From: Rhizophagus irregularis
Taxonomy: Eukaryota; Glomeromycota; Glomeromycetes; Glomerales; Glomeraceae
Length of the DNA stretch: 64,000 bases
Assembly: GCF_026210795.1 (NCBI RefSeq)
Contig: NC_089434.1
Span: 1 to 64,000 of the forward strand
Direction of reading: 5' to 3'
The notes beneath the pieces are model-generated. The model made no database searches and had not been told where the DNA came from. It worked only from the letters and a program-made list of their open reading frames with translations. Numbering within the stretch: position 1 is the stretch's first letter; each line of letters opens with the position of its first letter. Shown here in pieces: positions 1 to 12,455 of this stretch. The position numbers were made by a program, and so were the translations under genes.

Positions 1-784
1 TAACCCTAACCCTAACCCTAACCCTAACCCTAACCCTAACCCTAACTCCTAACCCTAACCCTAACCCTAACCCTAACCCTAACCCTAACCCTAACCCTAA
101 CCCTAACCCTAACCCTAACCCTAACTCCTAACCCTAACCCTAACCCTAACCCTAACCCTAACCCTAACCCTAACCCTAACCCTAACCCTAACCCTAACCC
201 TAACCCTAACCCTAACCCTAACCCTAACCCTAACCCTAACCCTAACCCTAACCCTAACCCTAACCCTAACCCTAACCCTAACCCTAACCCTAACCCTAAC
301 CCTAACCCTAACCCTAACCCTAACCCTAACCCTAACCCTAACCCTAACCCTAACCCTAACCCTAACCCTAACCCTAACCCTAACCCTAACCCTAACCCTA
401 ACCCTAACCCTAACCCTAACCCTAACCCTAACCCTAACCCTAACCCTAACCCTAACCCCTAACCCTAACCCTAACCCTAACCCTAACCCTAACCCTAACC
501 CTAACCCTAACCCTAACCCTAACCCTAACCCTAACCCTAACCCTAACCCTAACCCTAACCCTAACCCTAACCCCAACCTCTAACCCTAACCCTAACCCTA
601 ACCCTAACCCTAACCCTAACCCTAACCCTAACCCTAACCCTAACCCTAACCCTAACCCTAACCCTAACCCTAACCCTAACCCTAACCCTAACCCTAACCC
701 TAACCCTAACCCTAACCCTAACCCTAACCCTAACCCTAACCCTAACCCTAACCCTAACCCTAACCCTAACCCTAACCCTAACCC
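1..784. repeat. Telomere, CCCTAA/TTAGGG array
   Basis: The window starts with about 130 copies of the hexamer CCCTAA, the C-rich strand running 5' to 3' away from the chromosome end, so position 1 is at or near the terminus. Degenerate units occur near 43-50, 122-130, 457 and 571 (extra T or C). The array stops abruptly at 784 and unique sequence follows. The open frames across this array are artefacts of the repeat. Confidence 0.98.
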
Positions 785-1319
785 AAACGCTCCACATGTA
801 CTATTGTACATTGGATTTCGGACTGCTTATCTCATCCGAACGATCTGATTACTTTCTACAACCTGGTTCTCGCTGCAATTTAAATATAAATAAGTCTTCC
901 TATTCAAAGAATCAGTTGCTACGGTTCTTCCGTTTTCTCGCTCCTATTCAGCCTCTCTTACATCGGTCATGATCTTACCTATTAAAAAAATCATCCATTT
1001 TGAATTACACATCCAGCTCGACTTACGACGTCGCGCTGGGAAATCACGACTAGAATTAGTAGTCCTTCAGTTCGTCCGCCCGCCGCCGATATTCCCCATA
1101 CTTCCTTTCGATATTGATTTCGACAAGGCTTTTGCCTTACTCCACATTTACTTACGGCTTGGCGATGTTGCCGCTTCATGTCATCGGTCGGTCGCTTCTT
1201 CGTACTCACAATATATCTTTTATACTCGCTCTCTCATTAATTTATAACTAAATGACGCTTCTCATGGATTGTGCTGGCTCAAATTGTCAGATTCTGGCTT
1301 TCTTAATTCCATCGCCACT
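785..1319. other. Subtelomeric unique sequence, no gene recognised
   Basis: This stretch is richer in G and C than the rest of the window. A 92-codon frame (969-1247) and an antisense 72-codon frame show no motif I recognise. The region could be a more decayed upstream part of the LINE that follows, but I cannot show this. Confidence 0.4.
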
Positions 1320-2570
1320 TATAACCGGGTATTATTCACGACCGGCCTTCTTCTTCTCGTGCCGAAGCTGCTGCTATTTATGCAGCTTTATCAGCTTCTC
1401 CCTGCCAACTCCGTAGTTACCACATTTATACCGATTCACATCTTCCTATCGGGGTTAAAGCATTGTTTTTTATCTGATTATTCAAATTCTCGTTTTTATT
1501 ACAAGACTACCAACTTGAACTTTCGGGCCATCATTCAACAACCTCGATTTAAGCGATAAACAACTTTCAGTTTTACCTCATGCGTTAAAAGCTTCACTCT
1601 AATTTTTATTGAACGACTTTGCCGATTTCTCTTGCCAATACTCGCCCATACATCCTGACGACGCTATTCTTATTTCCCGTCTCGACTCGCCCGCGTTCAC
1701 GATTATATTACGTTCCTTATGCATGCGATCGCTTGCCTCGCGAATCCAACCCAAGCGCAGCATCGTTCAAACAATATCATCGATTCGTCGTATACGGATG
1801 AAAGACCTTAGCCTCTTTCTCGTTTCCGTTTTGCATTTCTCTTTTAACGGATCCATCCCGATACGCGGTTGATCGCACCTTACCTGGCATACGTTAATGT
1901 TCCAACCCTCCAAATTCGATAATTCCTTCACTAAGAAAATGTCCTTTCTGAGACATCACACGTTGAAATTTCAACTTCTTCGAAGACTTACCTACTTTGG
2001 AATCACCGAAAGGCTGGGACCGACCTGATTTATACGGCAGAAATTCTAACCCCTCGTCGTTCTTGTGTAGCGAAGACTCACTTAGAGATTTTATGCACTT
2101 ATTTTTATGCAAAAAGCGCCGCGTTAAATTACATCAAATTTTAACGTCATATTCGCCACCTTATCCAAAAAATTAAAGAAGTGGGCGATAATGCCAATTG
2201 TGATTACTCTTCTTCAATTGGATAGGAGCTAGCTCCCCTTCCTTCGCTTGACTTTCTTCGTCTAACAACTGGTCTTCCTATGCTTCGGTTCATTATTGTT
2301 GCCTACCGCCTTTCTGAAGTTCTTGAAAACTTAGGTATTCCCCGCCTCACTGCTATGAATGCGTCACCCAATTACTATATAACAATTTTATCAACAAAGC
2401 TCCGTAAACGAATTTGAATCTGCGTTCGTATTATGTAAAGGACTACGAACATACGACGAACATTTTCTTAAAACTTAAACAATCTTCAAGGCGCCAAAGG
2501 TTTCGCCCAAATCTTCTTATTTACCTTACTCGTCTTTTACCACCTCTGAATCCTTACGTTGATTCACGCG
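1320..2570 (+). pseudogene. Decayed LINE (non-LTR retrotransposon), RNase H and 3' ORF part
   Basis: Plus-strand fragments in shifting frames read like the C-terminal half of a non-LTR retrotransposon ORF2. At about 1352-1460 a frame reads SSRAEAAAIYAAL and then HIYTDS. These carry the Glu and Asp expected of a type I RNase H domain. Further pieces follow in other frames: SNSRFYYKTTN near 1470, NDFAD then SLANT near 1609-1640, SNPSAASFKQYHRF near 1745-1790, RMKDLSLF near 1797, and DFMHLFLCKKRRVKLHQIL near 2087-2143. The last resembles the Cys/His tail region of Rhizophagus LINEs as I recall them. Many frameshifts and stops mean it is dead. The reverse transcriptase part is not visible, so this is a 5'-truncated copy lying next to the telomere. 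Confidence 0.62.
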
Positions 2571-4594
2571 ACTCCGGAACCGATGGTTAAAAACTCGATG
2601 CAATATGATTATTTTCGTTTAATCACATTTTGGGTTTTATGGTCGTCTAATCTGCTATTTAATAACCGCTTAGTAGGATTGAAAGGTGTCGATTTTAATA
2701 GTGTTGCCATTCGTTATTTTGTTAGCATAGTATTTTACTTCGAGAATATACTGGCGGAGATCTGTGAAGTCATAAGATAGCGAATTTTTCTTTGAATTTT
2801 CTTTAATTTTAATTTCTTTCTAAAAGATTTCATATACTGTTTTTACAGTATATTTTATTTTCTTTTTTCTTATAGTGTAATTTCGTAAAGTTTGATAAAT
2901 AATTAATAAAGATAAAGCGCTACTATACCATTGTTTGTTATTTCCGAAATGTGATTATGACGCACCCGTTTTGGAGAATGCTAATATCCGTCCTATCCTT
3001 CGATTGAGACGTAAATCTTCATCTTCTTCTATTAATAAATTTTTCTATTTTATTTTTTTGAAATTGACTAATTTGTACATTTAATGAATTATGAAGGTAG
3101 GTTTTGATTTTATTAAAGTGTCCAAAATATGTGAATAATAAGGAGCGATAATAAATTTTGGCCACATGACATCTCGTGGTGTTAATTGATAAATTTGGAA
3201 GGTCTAAATTTGAAACGATTCTTTTTAATCGATTTAAGCTTTTAGGTCTCTCCCAAAATTTTAGTCAGTAGGAAAAATATGTTTATTTGATCGATGTGTT
3301 TTGGTTTAAAATAATTTTCTAATCTATTAATAAGTGAATTAATATAATAATAATCATTTTCTAAAATTCTAATCGAATAGGAATATGTTTGATGCGTATT
3401 TTGTTTAATTATAGGGAAACCTATAGCGTTAATAGCTTTGTGAATACTTGCATACAATGTTTTCAAAACTATGTTGACGTGTTTTTGGGGGTGTATGGCT
3501 TGGGAAAGCGTGTCGATATTGATTGAAAATTATTCCATACAAAGTTTTTAAAATCTACCCACTTTCTTTTGGATATTTTGCTATAATTATATCTTTCATT
3601 GATGGGAAAAGAGTTTTTGTTACACATTTCAATTTCGTTAAAAATGGCGATGTTAATGGGTGTTTTGATTTGGGGAATAAAAAAATTTATTGCTATTCAC
3701 AGTAATCACTATTAATCGATGATCAGTATGTACAGGTTCGTATATCACATTACAAAATATTAAAATATTATAAATATCACACTCAAATATCACGCGTCCG
3801 AGCCTACAAAAAGGGGGTGCATCAACTTGCATATTTTGATTGGGTCAAGATTCATATATTTGGTTATGACTCGACCCTTTCTGGAGGCGTGTGCTCGCAC
3901 GACGTTGTCGATCACATATATTTTACAATACTTTATGTATAGGGTCGACTTGTGAGGTGTTAGTTCTAATTTCTAGTGAAAAAAAAAGATCTTCACTCGT
4001 GATTGATTGAGATATCTATAAATAATTAATTATGCTGCTGTACGAGGTTGCATAGTTACACTACTTTTATATTAGGTGATCGTACGTCTAAGTCTTGGTT
4101 TTATACGAACTATGTATATTTACGATATAGTTATGCTGTGTCAGAAGAATATTCCTTGCTTTCCTGTAGTATTTAAAAGCGTTCTTTTGGTTTAAAGTCA
4201 CATCTACACTAATTTTTAACTAAAATTCTTTCATCATAAAAAGTGTGAGCGTAATATAATTCGAGATCATTTACACTAAACATTAGTAATAGAGTATGTA
4301 AAAAGTCCATATGTATTATTAAAAGAGAACAAAAATTTTGCCACTTCATCTCTTACCGTTAAAATGCGTTTTTCCTGTTTCTTTTGTTAACATTCTTTTA
4401 ATATATGGCAGGGACAGATAACGCATACTGTCTGACATCGAAGTCAATAAATATCAGATTTCCTGTAGAATATAATAAGATATTCTAGGATCATTCTCAC
4501 CAAAGTAGATATTCTATTCCTTCAGGTTAATTATCCGTTATTAGTCATTATATTTTTTTTTAATTAATATCTTTCTTATTTAAAAATATTAGAA
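2571..4594. other. AT-rich subtelomeric DNA, no supported gene
   Basis: Apart from short open frames (2559-2780 plus, 3242-3466 minus, 3523-3705 plus) with no recognisable motif, I see nothing coding. The compositional change near 2790 suggests that the LINE-related sequence ends about there. Part of 4360-4594 may hold upstream exons or the promoter of the metalloprotease gene that follows. Confidence 0.4.
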
Positions 4595-5330
4595 ATGAAT
4601 TCAATACTAAGAAACGATAAATATTGTACGATTCTTGAAGAGGAGGAGGATATGTTCTCTGATGTTTGTACTAATGACGGGAAAAAACTTTGGGAATACG
4701 GAATCGTTCCATATGTTTTCAACGATAATGTTAGTGACGAACTTAAAAAACTTGTGATGGAAGCAATGAAAAGGATTACCAGGGTATCTGTCATAAAATT
4801 CGTAAAGAGAATGAACCAAAGAGATTACATCAAAATTAGTGATAAAGGGAAATTTTCTTCTTACGTGGGTAGAATAGGAGGCAAACAGGTTCAGATTTAC
4901 TAATAATTATGTTCTGTCAATAGTGCCAATTGCTCTCTCTCACTTTATTTCGCAATCATACAGAATTTGCATGTTACTAAGGATGAAATAAGGTGGCCAA
5001 ATACTGTGGGCAGTGTTATGCATGAACTGATGCATGCGCTCGGTTTTTACCATGAACATTGTCGCCCAGACCGTAATGAATATGTGCACGTTGGAAGAAC
5101 TAGTCGCAATTATGAGAGATTTAAAGAATCAGATGTGTTGTGTTATGGACCATATGATTTTGAATCTATAATGCATTACTCTGAAAAACAAGGAGTAATG
5201 TTAATACCAGGAGTAAATGCTAGAATAGGTTTGTATGTATCTCCTTTCTTTTTGTTCTTACTTCTTCCGTCTTCGCATAATAACATTTTTCCACAACTGA
5301 AATAACGCAAAGCGTTAAGCTCGATGCGAT
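4595..5330 (+). CDS. Astacin-family (M12A) zinc metalloprotease, partial
   Basis: Two exons carry the catalytic core of an astacin peptidase. Exon 1 (4595 to about 4888) has the N-terminal lobe and ends at GGKQ. A GT-AG intron (about 4889-4968, with TACTAAT branch-like sequence) leads to exon 2, which contains HELMHALGFYHEH, the HExxHxxGFxHE zinc-binding signature. About 40 residues later comes SIMHYS, the Met-turn. In the family these bind the catalytic zinc of secreted or membrane endopeptidases. Exon 2 probably ends at a donor near 5228; a short last exon may lie near 5310-5335, but I could not join it in frame. No signal peptide is visible, so either an upstream exon is missing from my model or the gene is 5'-truncated. 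All key catalytic residues are present. Confidence 0.72.
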
Positions 5331-6626
5331 AAATAAACGCGCTCAATAATATTTATCCGGCTAAATACTATTGCTATATTAATACGTCTGGTTACCCTAA
5401 TTCATATATGTTGAACTATGTTGGACGATTACGAAAACGACGATCAATACAACGATTAATACGACGATCACAAACACAAAACTTATATTATAGGCTGAAA
5501 TTACCAAGACAAGAAACAAACCCTCTATTCTTATCTCAATTGTTTAATGGATGTTCTTTCCCCTAAAATATTACGATTCGAAAAATGCAAAATCCGTATA
5601 TGATGATATTTATAATAACTTAGTATTTTTTTAAGCTGCAAAATATATAGTATGAAATTTTTCAAATAAGAATAAATATAATATAATACTTATAACTTTT
5701 AATGTCTATAATAATGAAAACCTTTCTCTACTTAGTTTTACCTTTTGTTTGCTTATTTTCGTTACTTTCTTCCACAACGAATTTTTTTATAAACAAACAC
5801 CTTTTAGTTCTTCTAATTTATTTTAATTTCTATTTCTATACATTTTCTTTAGCAATATATTTTCACACCAAGAAAAATTTCTATAACGTGTCTTTGTACT
5901 ACTAATTCGATATCTTTGACAAGGTCATCTCCAAGACTTGTCAAGATGTTGTATGCAAGTATTTTAAGATTATTGGGAGCCATAGTGATCCACCAGTACA
6001 AAGAATAAAAAATCCAGTTTTTTTATAGCAATAAAAAATTCTGCAGGAACAGGAGATCACCAGATCATCATTTTCTATTGTGTACTTCTTTCGTCATTTT
6101 ATTAATCTTCCTCCTTGCAAATCACCATAATTAGCATACACAACATAATGGGTAAAATATTTCATCTTGGAATATAGTAATACCGTTAGATTATAGAATT
6201 GTAAATCATCATGATTAACATAAATAATGGTAAAATTTTTTAGATATATAATAGTACTATGGTTTATTCAGCACCAAATTTTCTACAAGACCTTAGTTTA
6301 CTTGTATACTTTTAAGTGATCTAGATATGAAAGGAAGTTGTTTTATTTCTTAGTATAAGAGATACCTAATAACAAGATCATGACCTAAGGTTACAGTCAG
6401 CTTATTTCAGAAAATCAGGCATGTCTTACATAATACAATACTAATTTCTGATACTACTGTGATGTGTAGGTCCTTATTGAAGATTTTTTTTATCGATCAT
6501 TTTGTCGATCATTAAATTGATGGCTGAATTATTATTTAATATCAAAATTTTTTGACAAAGCTATAATAAAAAAAAAATTTTATTTATTAAATATCATATA
6601 TTATTCATATTATTTGACAATTATAA
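5331..6626. other. AT-rich intergenic DNA
   Basis: A 67-codon frame at 5702-5905 is mostly Phe/Leu/Tyr from AT-rich sequence and I do not support it as a gene. Nothing else is recognised up to the target duplication of the MULE at 6627. Confidence 0.4.
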
Positions 6627-6635
6627 TTTATTATA

Positions 6636-7910
6636 GGGTTTTGTTTTTTATCGCACCCGCGATATGTCGCAAGGGCATGCGCCTCCTAATTTTATTGGCG
6701 AAAAATTTTTTTGTGGCGCGTCAAATTTCAATTGTAACACGATCTTAAAAAATTTTTTTTTAAAAAATTCTTCGATCTGTTTTGGTTTCTTTGTCCCTAC
6801 CCTTTAATAAAAACAAACCTTTACATTTCTTTTCTAATTACGTTTTCATTAAAAACATTGTTTATCATGTTTATATTCGATGGTTGGTTTCTTTTTTCTT
6901 CTTTTTTGTCTTGTTTTGAAAACTACACTAAAGGTTTTTTTTTTCTTTTTTCAGGTCCTTTGCGTTGTGGATTTTGACGTTAATATCATTTGAAAAGAGA
7001 CTTTTCGTTCTTTAAAGACTCGGTAGGTGAAGTTTAATACACCGTGTTTAATAACCTTAAAAACACTATTAACGATTTTTTTTTTACTTTAGATTCTTTC
7101 ACTTTAGATTCTTTTCACAACGGAAGTTTAATGTCAATTTCGTTACTCTTCCTTCTTCTCATTTGGAAAAAATATTGGTAAGTGTCGGTTATATAGACTA
7201 TGAACTAATTTAAACGGCCTCTTCAAAGTTTTTGTATATGTATTAACCTCTTGTAAACAATATTAACCAATTTTCTTCTTTTTTTTAGGTTCTTTAATTT
7301 GATTTCCTTTCTAAAGAAGACCTCTTACTTTCCACTTTGGCGAAGTCTCGGTAGGTGTTATTCAGGTTGTTGGTGTACGCGAAGCTTTTAGAAACAACAC
7401 TAACAGGTGTTTTTTCTTTTTTTTTAGGTTTTTTTTTCGTTGTAAAAGCTAAGATTTACCGCCAATTGTGTTTTTTTTCATTTCGGTAGGTGTTATATAG
7501 GTTAATGGTGCATGTAATAACCTGTTATAAATGATATTAATGAGTTTTTTTCTTTTTTTAGGTTCTTTCACGTTGTTAAAGCCAAACTTTAAAGCTGATC
7601 TCATTTTTAAGGTACCTTTGTTACCTTTCACTTCGGTAGGCGTTATATGGGCTAATGGTGTATGTAATAACCTATTATAAATGATAATATTAATGAGTTT
7701 TTTTTTCTTTTTTTAGGTTTTTTTCACGTTGTTAAAGCCAAACTTTAAAACTGATCCCATTTCTAAGGTACCTTTGTTACCTTTCACTTCGGTAGGTGTT
7801 ATATGGACTAATGGTGTATGTAATAACCTATTATAAATGATAATATTAATGAGTTTTTTTTTCTTTTTTAGGGGGTTTTCACGTTGTTAAAGCCAAACTT
7901 TAAAGCTGAT
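6636..7910 (+). repeat. Left TIR of the MULE, with tandem exon-like modules
   Basis: The arm holds repeated units of about 153 bp. Each has a long T-rich tract ending TTTTTAG, then about 75 bp including CACGTTGTTAAAGCCAAAC, then CTTCGGTAGGTG. Donor-like GTAGGTG sites lie near 7022, 7348, 7485, 7638 and 7791, and acceptor-like sites near 6954, 7287, 7428, 7560, 7716 and 7870. A further unit-like stretch runs to about 8080 beyond a 100-bp unrelated piece. Confidence 0.85.
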
Positions 7911-8580
7911 ACCGTCGGACGAAACATACCAGGTAATAAAGGACTAGTAGAAATTGTTTGGCGGAAAAATTCTAACGCTCTACCAGGATAAATGGTATAA
8001 ATCCTTTTTTCTCCATTTTTTTGGTACCTTTGTTATTTTTTACTTCGGTAGGTGTTATATGGGCTAATGGTGTATGAAACAGCCTTTGGAAATGATTAAA
8101 GTATATAAATTAGGAACCAGGATGCTTAACAATTTTTTTAATAAAGTAATTAATTACATACACATAAAATTCTTATATAGAAAAGGTCTAATAATTAATG
8201 ATTAATCCTTACTTTTCTTACTTTCTTGATGGTATTGTCTTTTTATTTTGATAGAGAGTTGGTAAATATTATATTAAAAGACTTCTTTTATTGCAGAAGC
8301 TTAATTTTAATTTTAAATCTTGTTAAAAAAAGACTTTTCATTTTCGGTAAAGTGTTGATAGGACTAATAGTATATGTTATTGCTTTTATAAATGTCATTA
8401 ACTTGGTTTTAGTTCTGAATAAACGAAAATATTAGTGTGCGGACAATGCTTAATTTTATTGGCTAGTAAATATATGAATTGTGATTGTAACACAAAAGTT
8501 ACTATTTGTTTACCTAATTTTTTTGTACGTCCCTTTATTTTTTTTTGCTTTTTACACACCTTATACCTTTGTTTACTACA

Positions 8581-10999
8581 ATGCAACAAGAAAACTCTGA
8601 ACCAGTTTTGTATCAAGGAAAGGCTTTCACCACTTGGAAGCAAGCATTTGAAACTATTGAAAGTCGGGCAAAGCAGCAAGGGTTTAATATCATATATAGT
8701 CGTGTTGAGAAAAAATCTGATGGAACTTTTCGTACGTACTGCACAATGTGAACATCATGGTAATTATGTTACAAAATCCAATAAAGAGACAACAACAAAA
8801 CGTCTAGGCTGTGCTTGGCATATTAATTTATCAGAACCTACCTCTAAAAATCCTTTTAAATATGTTTATATTACAACACTTCATGATATCCATTCACATA
8901 ATCTTAATCCTAATATCATTCAATTTGGAGATAACAAATACATACCTCCTGAAATTATGAAGGAGATTGAATTTCTTACTATTAAATGCAGAATGGGAGC
9001 TGCTACACAAAGACAATATCTTGAAGCAAAGTTCCCAGGACAAATAATTTATGATAATGATTTGTATAAAGCAATTCAACATTTTCGTCCACAAAATAAA
9101 GATGATAGTAATGATGCAGCTAAATTGTATACGAAATTACTTGAATTATCACAAAATAATCCAATGTGGAAGGTTGCGATCAAATTTGATAATAATAATA
9201 CTCTTACACATTTATTCTGGATGACGCCATCTCAGTTAGAATTATGGTATCGGTATTCAGATATTGTGGTACAAGATGTAACTTGTAAAACCAATAGGTA
9301 TGAGATGGCTTTAAGTTTATTTATTATTCTTGATGAAAATCGGAATGTAAGACTTGTTGCACAAGCATTATTAATTGATGAAACAAAAGAATCACATGAA
9401 TGGTCATTTGAACAACTCAATTTAGCAACAAATAATGTGTATCCACAAGTAATAATGACAGATGCAGATCCAGCTGTACATGCTGCGATTAGGTCTACAT
9501 TTCCTACCACATACCCGATGCATTGCACTTTTCATATTAGCCAAAATTTGATTAAAAAGGTTCAAAAACTAATTGGAAATAAATTTCAAGAGTTTTTTAC
9601 AAAATTTCATGCTGTACGTAATACACTAAACACACTTTCCTTTGAATCAGAATGGAGAAAATTAATTACTCAATATCCTGAAATACAGCAATATTTGATA
9701 AATACTCTTTATAATACTAAAGAATCATCGGGCTCATCCTTGGACATGTCACCAATTTACTGCAGGACTCCATGCATCTTCTCCTGTAGAAAGCATTAAT
9801 GCATGGATTAAAAGTTATATTTTTAACTCTAATATTTCTTTATGTGAACTTGGGGATGTAATAGAGAGAAGACAAATGGCAGAAAACAAAAAATATCAAC
9901 TTGTGTTATGGAAAGCTGCTATTCCCTGTATGCCTACTCAGATTTCCACTGCTGCGTTCATGTTTACTTCTATTAACCAAAAACTTGAAGAATATTTGCC
10001 TCCTGCCATATTAGAACTTCAAAGAGATGAAATTCGTCAGTGTGTTTTTTATAATGCTGTACAAGTTACCCAAGAAGTAATTGATGAATTTGATAAAGTA
10101 TATATTACAATAATAATTGTATACTTATTATGTTTGTATTTTACTTGATTTAACATTGCTATTACATGTGTTTGCAGTATGATCTCTTATTAGGTCAATA
10201 TTTGGAAGATGTATCTGATGCTCGTCAAATAACTGCAGCATGTATGATTTCCAACATTAATAAAGATCAAATTTCATCTATGTGGGCTGTAAATGTTGAA
10301 AACAAACTTGTTGAGAAACATTTTATTATCTTATTAATAAATGGATCTCATTATTGCTCTTGTCTATCTCTTATTAATCGAGGAATTATTTGCAGGCATT
10401 ATTTTCAAATAATGCTTCGTAGTCCTGCAGCAAGATTCCATTTAAGACTTATTCCTTCACGATGGTATTATAGAGATAAAGATCCTAGTAAAGAGCAATT
10501 TTTAGTTGCTAGCAAATTTGAAAATGAGATTACACCTCTTATTCCTCAACATAATGTTCCATTTTTAACTGCAATTTGCAAAACATCACAAGAATTTATT
10601 ACTCGGCATGAACAACTTACAGACATACAATTATATGGTAAAATTGCTGGCTTATCACATAAAGCTACTATGAAAGCTGTTAGTAAAAGGGATATACGTA
10701 TAATACATATTTTGGAGAATTACTTAAAAGATGTTGATGAAGAACAAGATGAAGAACAAAATGAAAATATCGAATTAGAAGATACAAAAGATGATGAATC
10801 TGATAAGGAAAATTTTCCTTTTATTCTCAATAATCCTAATAAACAAACCAGGTCTAAAGGACGCCCGAAGGGTACAAAACGAATTAAAGCAAGCCATGAA
10901 AAAGAAAAGGCTACGACTTCAGTAAATAGTAAACAATATAAATGTGGAAATTGTGGTGATATGGGTCATAATAAGCGAAATTGTAATATTTTAAGATAG
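8581..10999 (+). pseudogene. MULE transposase with SWIM and CCHC zinc knuckle, frameshifted
   Basis: Translation from 8581 (MQQENSEPVLYQGK) runs to about 8746, where one extra base shifts the frame. It continues through the MULE domain: VVQDVTCKTN holds the first catalytic Asp, VIMTDADPAVHAAI the second, followed by HCTFHISQNLIKK. A second shift near 9730 moves the frame. The downstream piece supplies SPVESINAW (about 9783-9810) with the third acidic residue. A GT-AG intron (about 10099-10178) joins to the last exon. That exon has a SWIM finger (CSCLSLINRGIICRHYF), an acidic linker, a basic RPKGTKRIK stretch and a CCHC knuckle (CGNCGDMGHNKRNC). The order is typical of fungal and plant MULE proteins. 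The two single-base shifts suggest a non-functional copy unless they are sequence errors. An AATAAA lies at about 11031. Confidence 0.87.
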
Positions 11000-11264
11000 T
11001 TATCAAATGCTAAAGTATCTTTAAATTTGACAATAAAGTTTATTAAGCCTCCTAATTAAATCTTCACTAATACTTCCCAAAGATATACATACACCACTAA
11101 TCTATTTATTATCTCCGAAATAGAAGACATCAGAGTTTCCATGTGCATTTTTCATGTTCACTAGTCGTACTTGTTACACTTGCTGTATCATCATTGTCGG
11201 GTGAATTACATCCGTATGAATCTAAAAAAGAAAAAAAACCATTAATTCATTTTAAAGACTACTA

Positions 11265-12455
11265 TATAGTACATACACCATTAGCCCATATAACACCTAC
11301 CGAAGTGAAAGGTAACAAAGGTACCTTAGAAATGGGATCAGTTTTAAAGTTTGGCTTTAACAACGTGAAAAAAACCTAAAAAAAGAAAAAAAAACTCATT
11401 AATATTATCATTTATAATAGGTTATTACATACACCATTAGCCCATATAACACCTACCGAAGTGAAAGGTAACAAAGGTACCTTAAAAATGAGATCAGCTT
11501 TAAAGTTTGGCTTTAACAACGTGAAAGAACCTAAAAAAAGAAAAAAACTCATTAATATCATTTATAACAGGTTATTACATGCACCATTAACCTATATAAC
11601 ACCTACCGAAATGAAAAAAAACACAATTGGCGGTAAATCTTAGCTTTTACAACGAAAAAAAACCTAAAAAAAAGAAAAAACACCTGTTAGTGTTGTTTCT
11701 AAAAGCTTCGCGTACACCAACAACCTGAATAACACCTACCGAGACTTCGCCAAAGTGGAAAGTAAGAGGTCTTCTTTAGAAAGGAAATCAAATTAAAGAA
11801 CCTAAAAAAAAGAAGAAAATTGGTTAATATTGTTTACAAGAGGTTAATACATATACAAAAACTTTGAAGAGGCCGTTTAAATTAGTTCATAGTCTATATA
11901 ACCGACACTTACCAATATTTTTTCCAAATGAGAAGAAGGAAGAGTAACGAAATTGACATTAAACTTCCGTTGTGAAAAGAATCTAAAGTGAAAGAATCTA
12001 AAGTAAAAAAAAAAATCGTTAATAGTGTTTTTTAAGGTTATTAAACACGGTGTATTAAACTTCACCTACCGAGTCTTTAAAGAACGAAAAGTCTCTTTTC
12101 AAATGATATTAACGTCAAAATCCACAACGCAAAGGACCTGAAAAAAGAAAAAAAAACCTTTAGTGTAGTTTTCAAAACAAGACAAAAAAGAAGAAAAAAG
12201 AAACCAACCATCGAATATAAACATGATAAACAATGTTTTTAATGAAAACGTAATTAGAAAAGAAATGTAAAGGTTTGTTTTTATTAAAGGGTAGGGACAA
12301 AGAAACCAAAACAGATTGAAGAATTTTTTAAAAAAAAATTTTTTAAGATCGTGTTACAATTGAAATTTGACGCGCCACAAAAAAATTTTTCGCCAATAAA
12401 ATTAGGAGGCGCATGCCCTTGCGACATATCGCGGGTGCGATAAAAAACAAAACCC
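11265..12455 (-). repeat. Right TIR of the MULE
   Basis: This is the reverse complement of the left arm, with one fewer 153-bp module. The same GTAGGTG and TTTTTAG signals appear on the minus strand, and the outer end mirrors 6636 onward almost base for base. Confidence 0.88.

Larger units (their letters stand above)
6636..12455. mobile_element. Mutator-like element (MULE), complete, 5.8 kb
   Basis: The element is bounded by TIRs that start GGGTTTTGTTTTTTATCGC on the left (6636) and end in the reverse complement at 12455. It is flanked by the perfect 9-bp duplication TTTATTATA (6627-6635 and 12456-12464), the TSD length expected of Mutator. The arms are nearly identical over about 1.2 kb (left 6636 to about 7910, right about 11265 to 12455). 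Each contains tandem 150-bp modules listed separately. A MULE transposase lies between them. The high arm similarity suggests a fairly recent insertion, yet the transposase has at least two frameshifts. Confidence 0.93.

Noticed and set aside
121..811. Long minus-strand frames of alternating Gly-Leu or Val-Arg
   Set aside because: They are translations of the telomere hexamer, which has no stops in some frames; not genes.
5702..5905. 67-codon membrane-like ORF
   Set aside because: Phe/Leu/Tyr-rich translation expected from AT-rich DNA, no homologous pattern or context.
11143..11643. Plus-strand frames with HAPLTYITPTE-type repeats
   Set aside because: They are translations of the right MULE arm, equal to antisense reads of the left arm; no independent gene.
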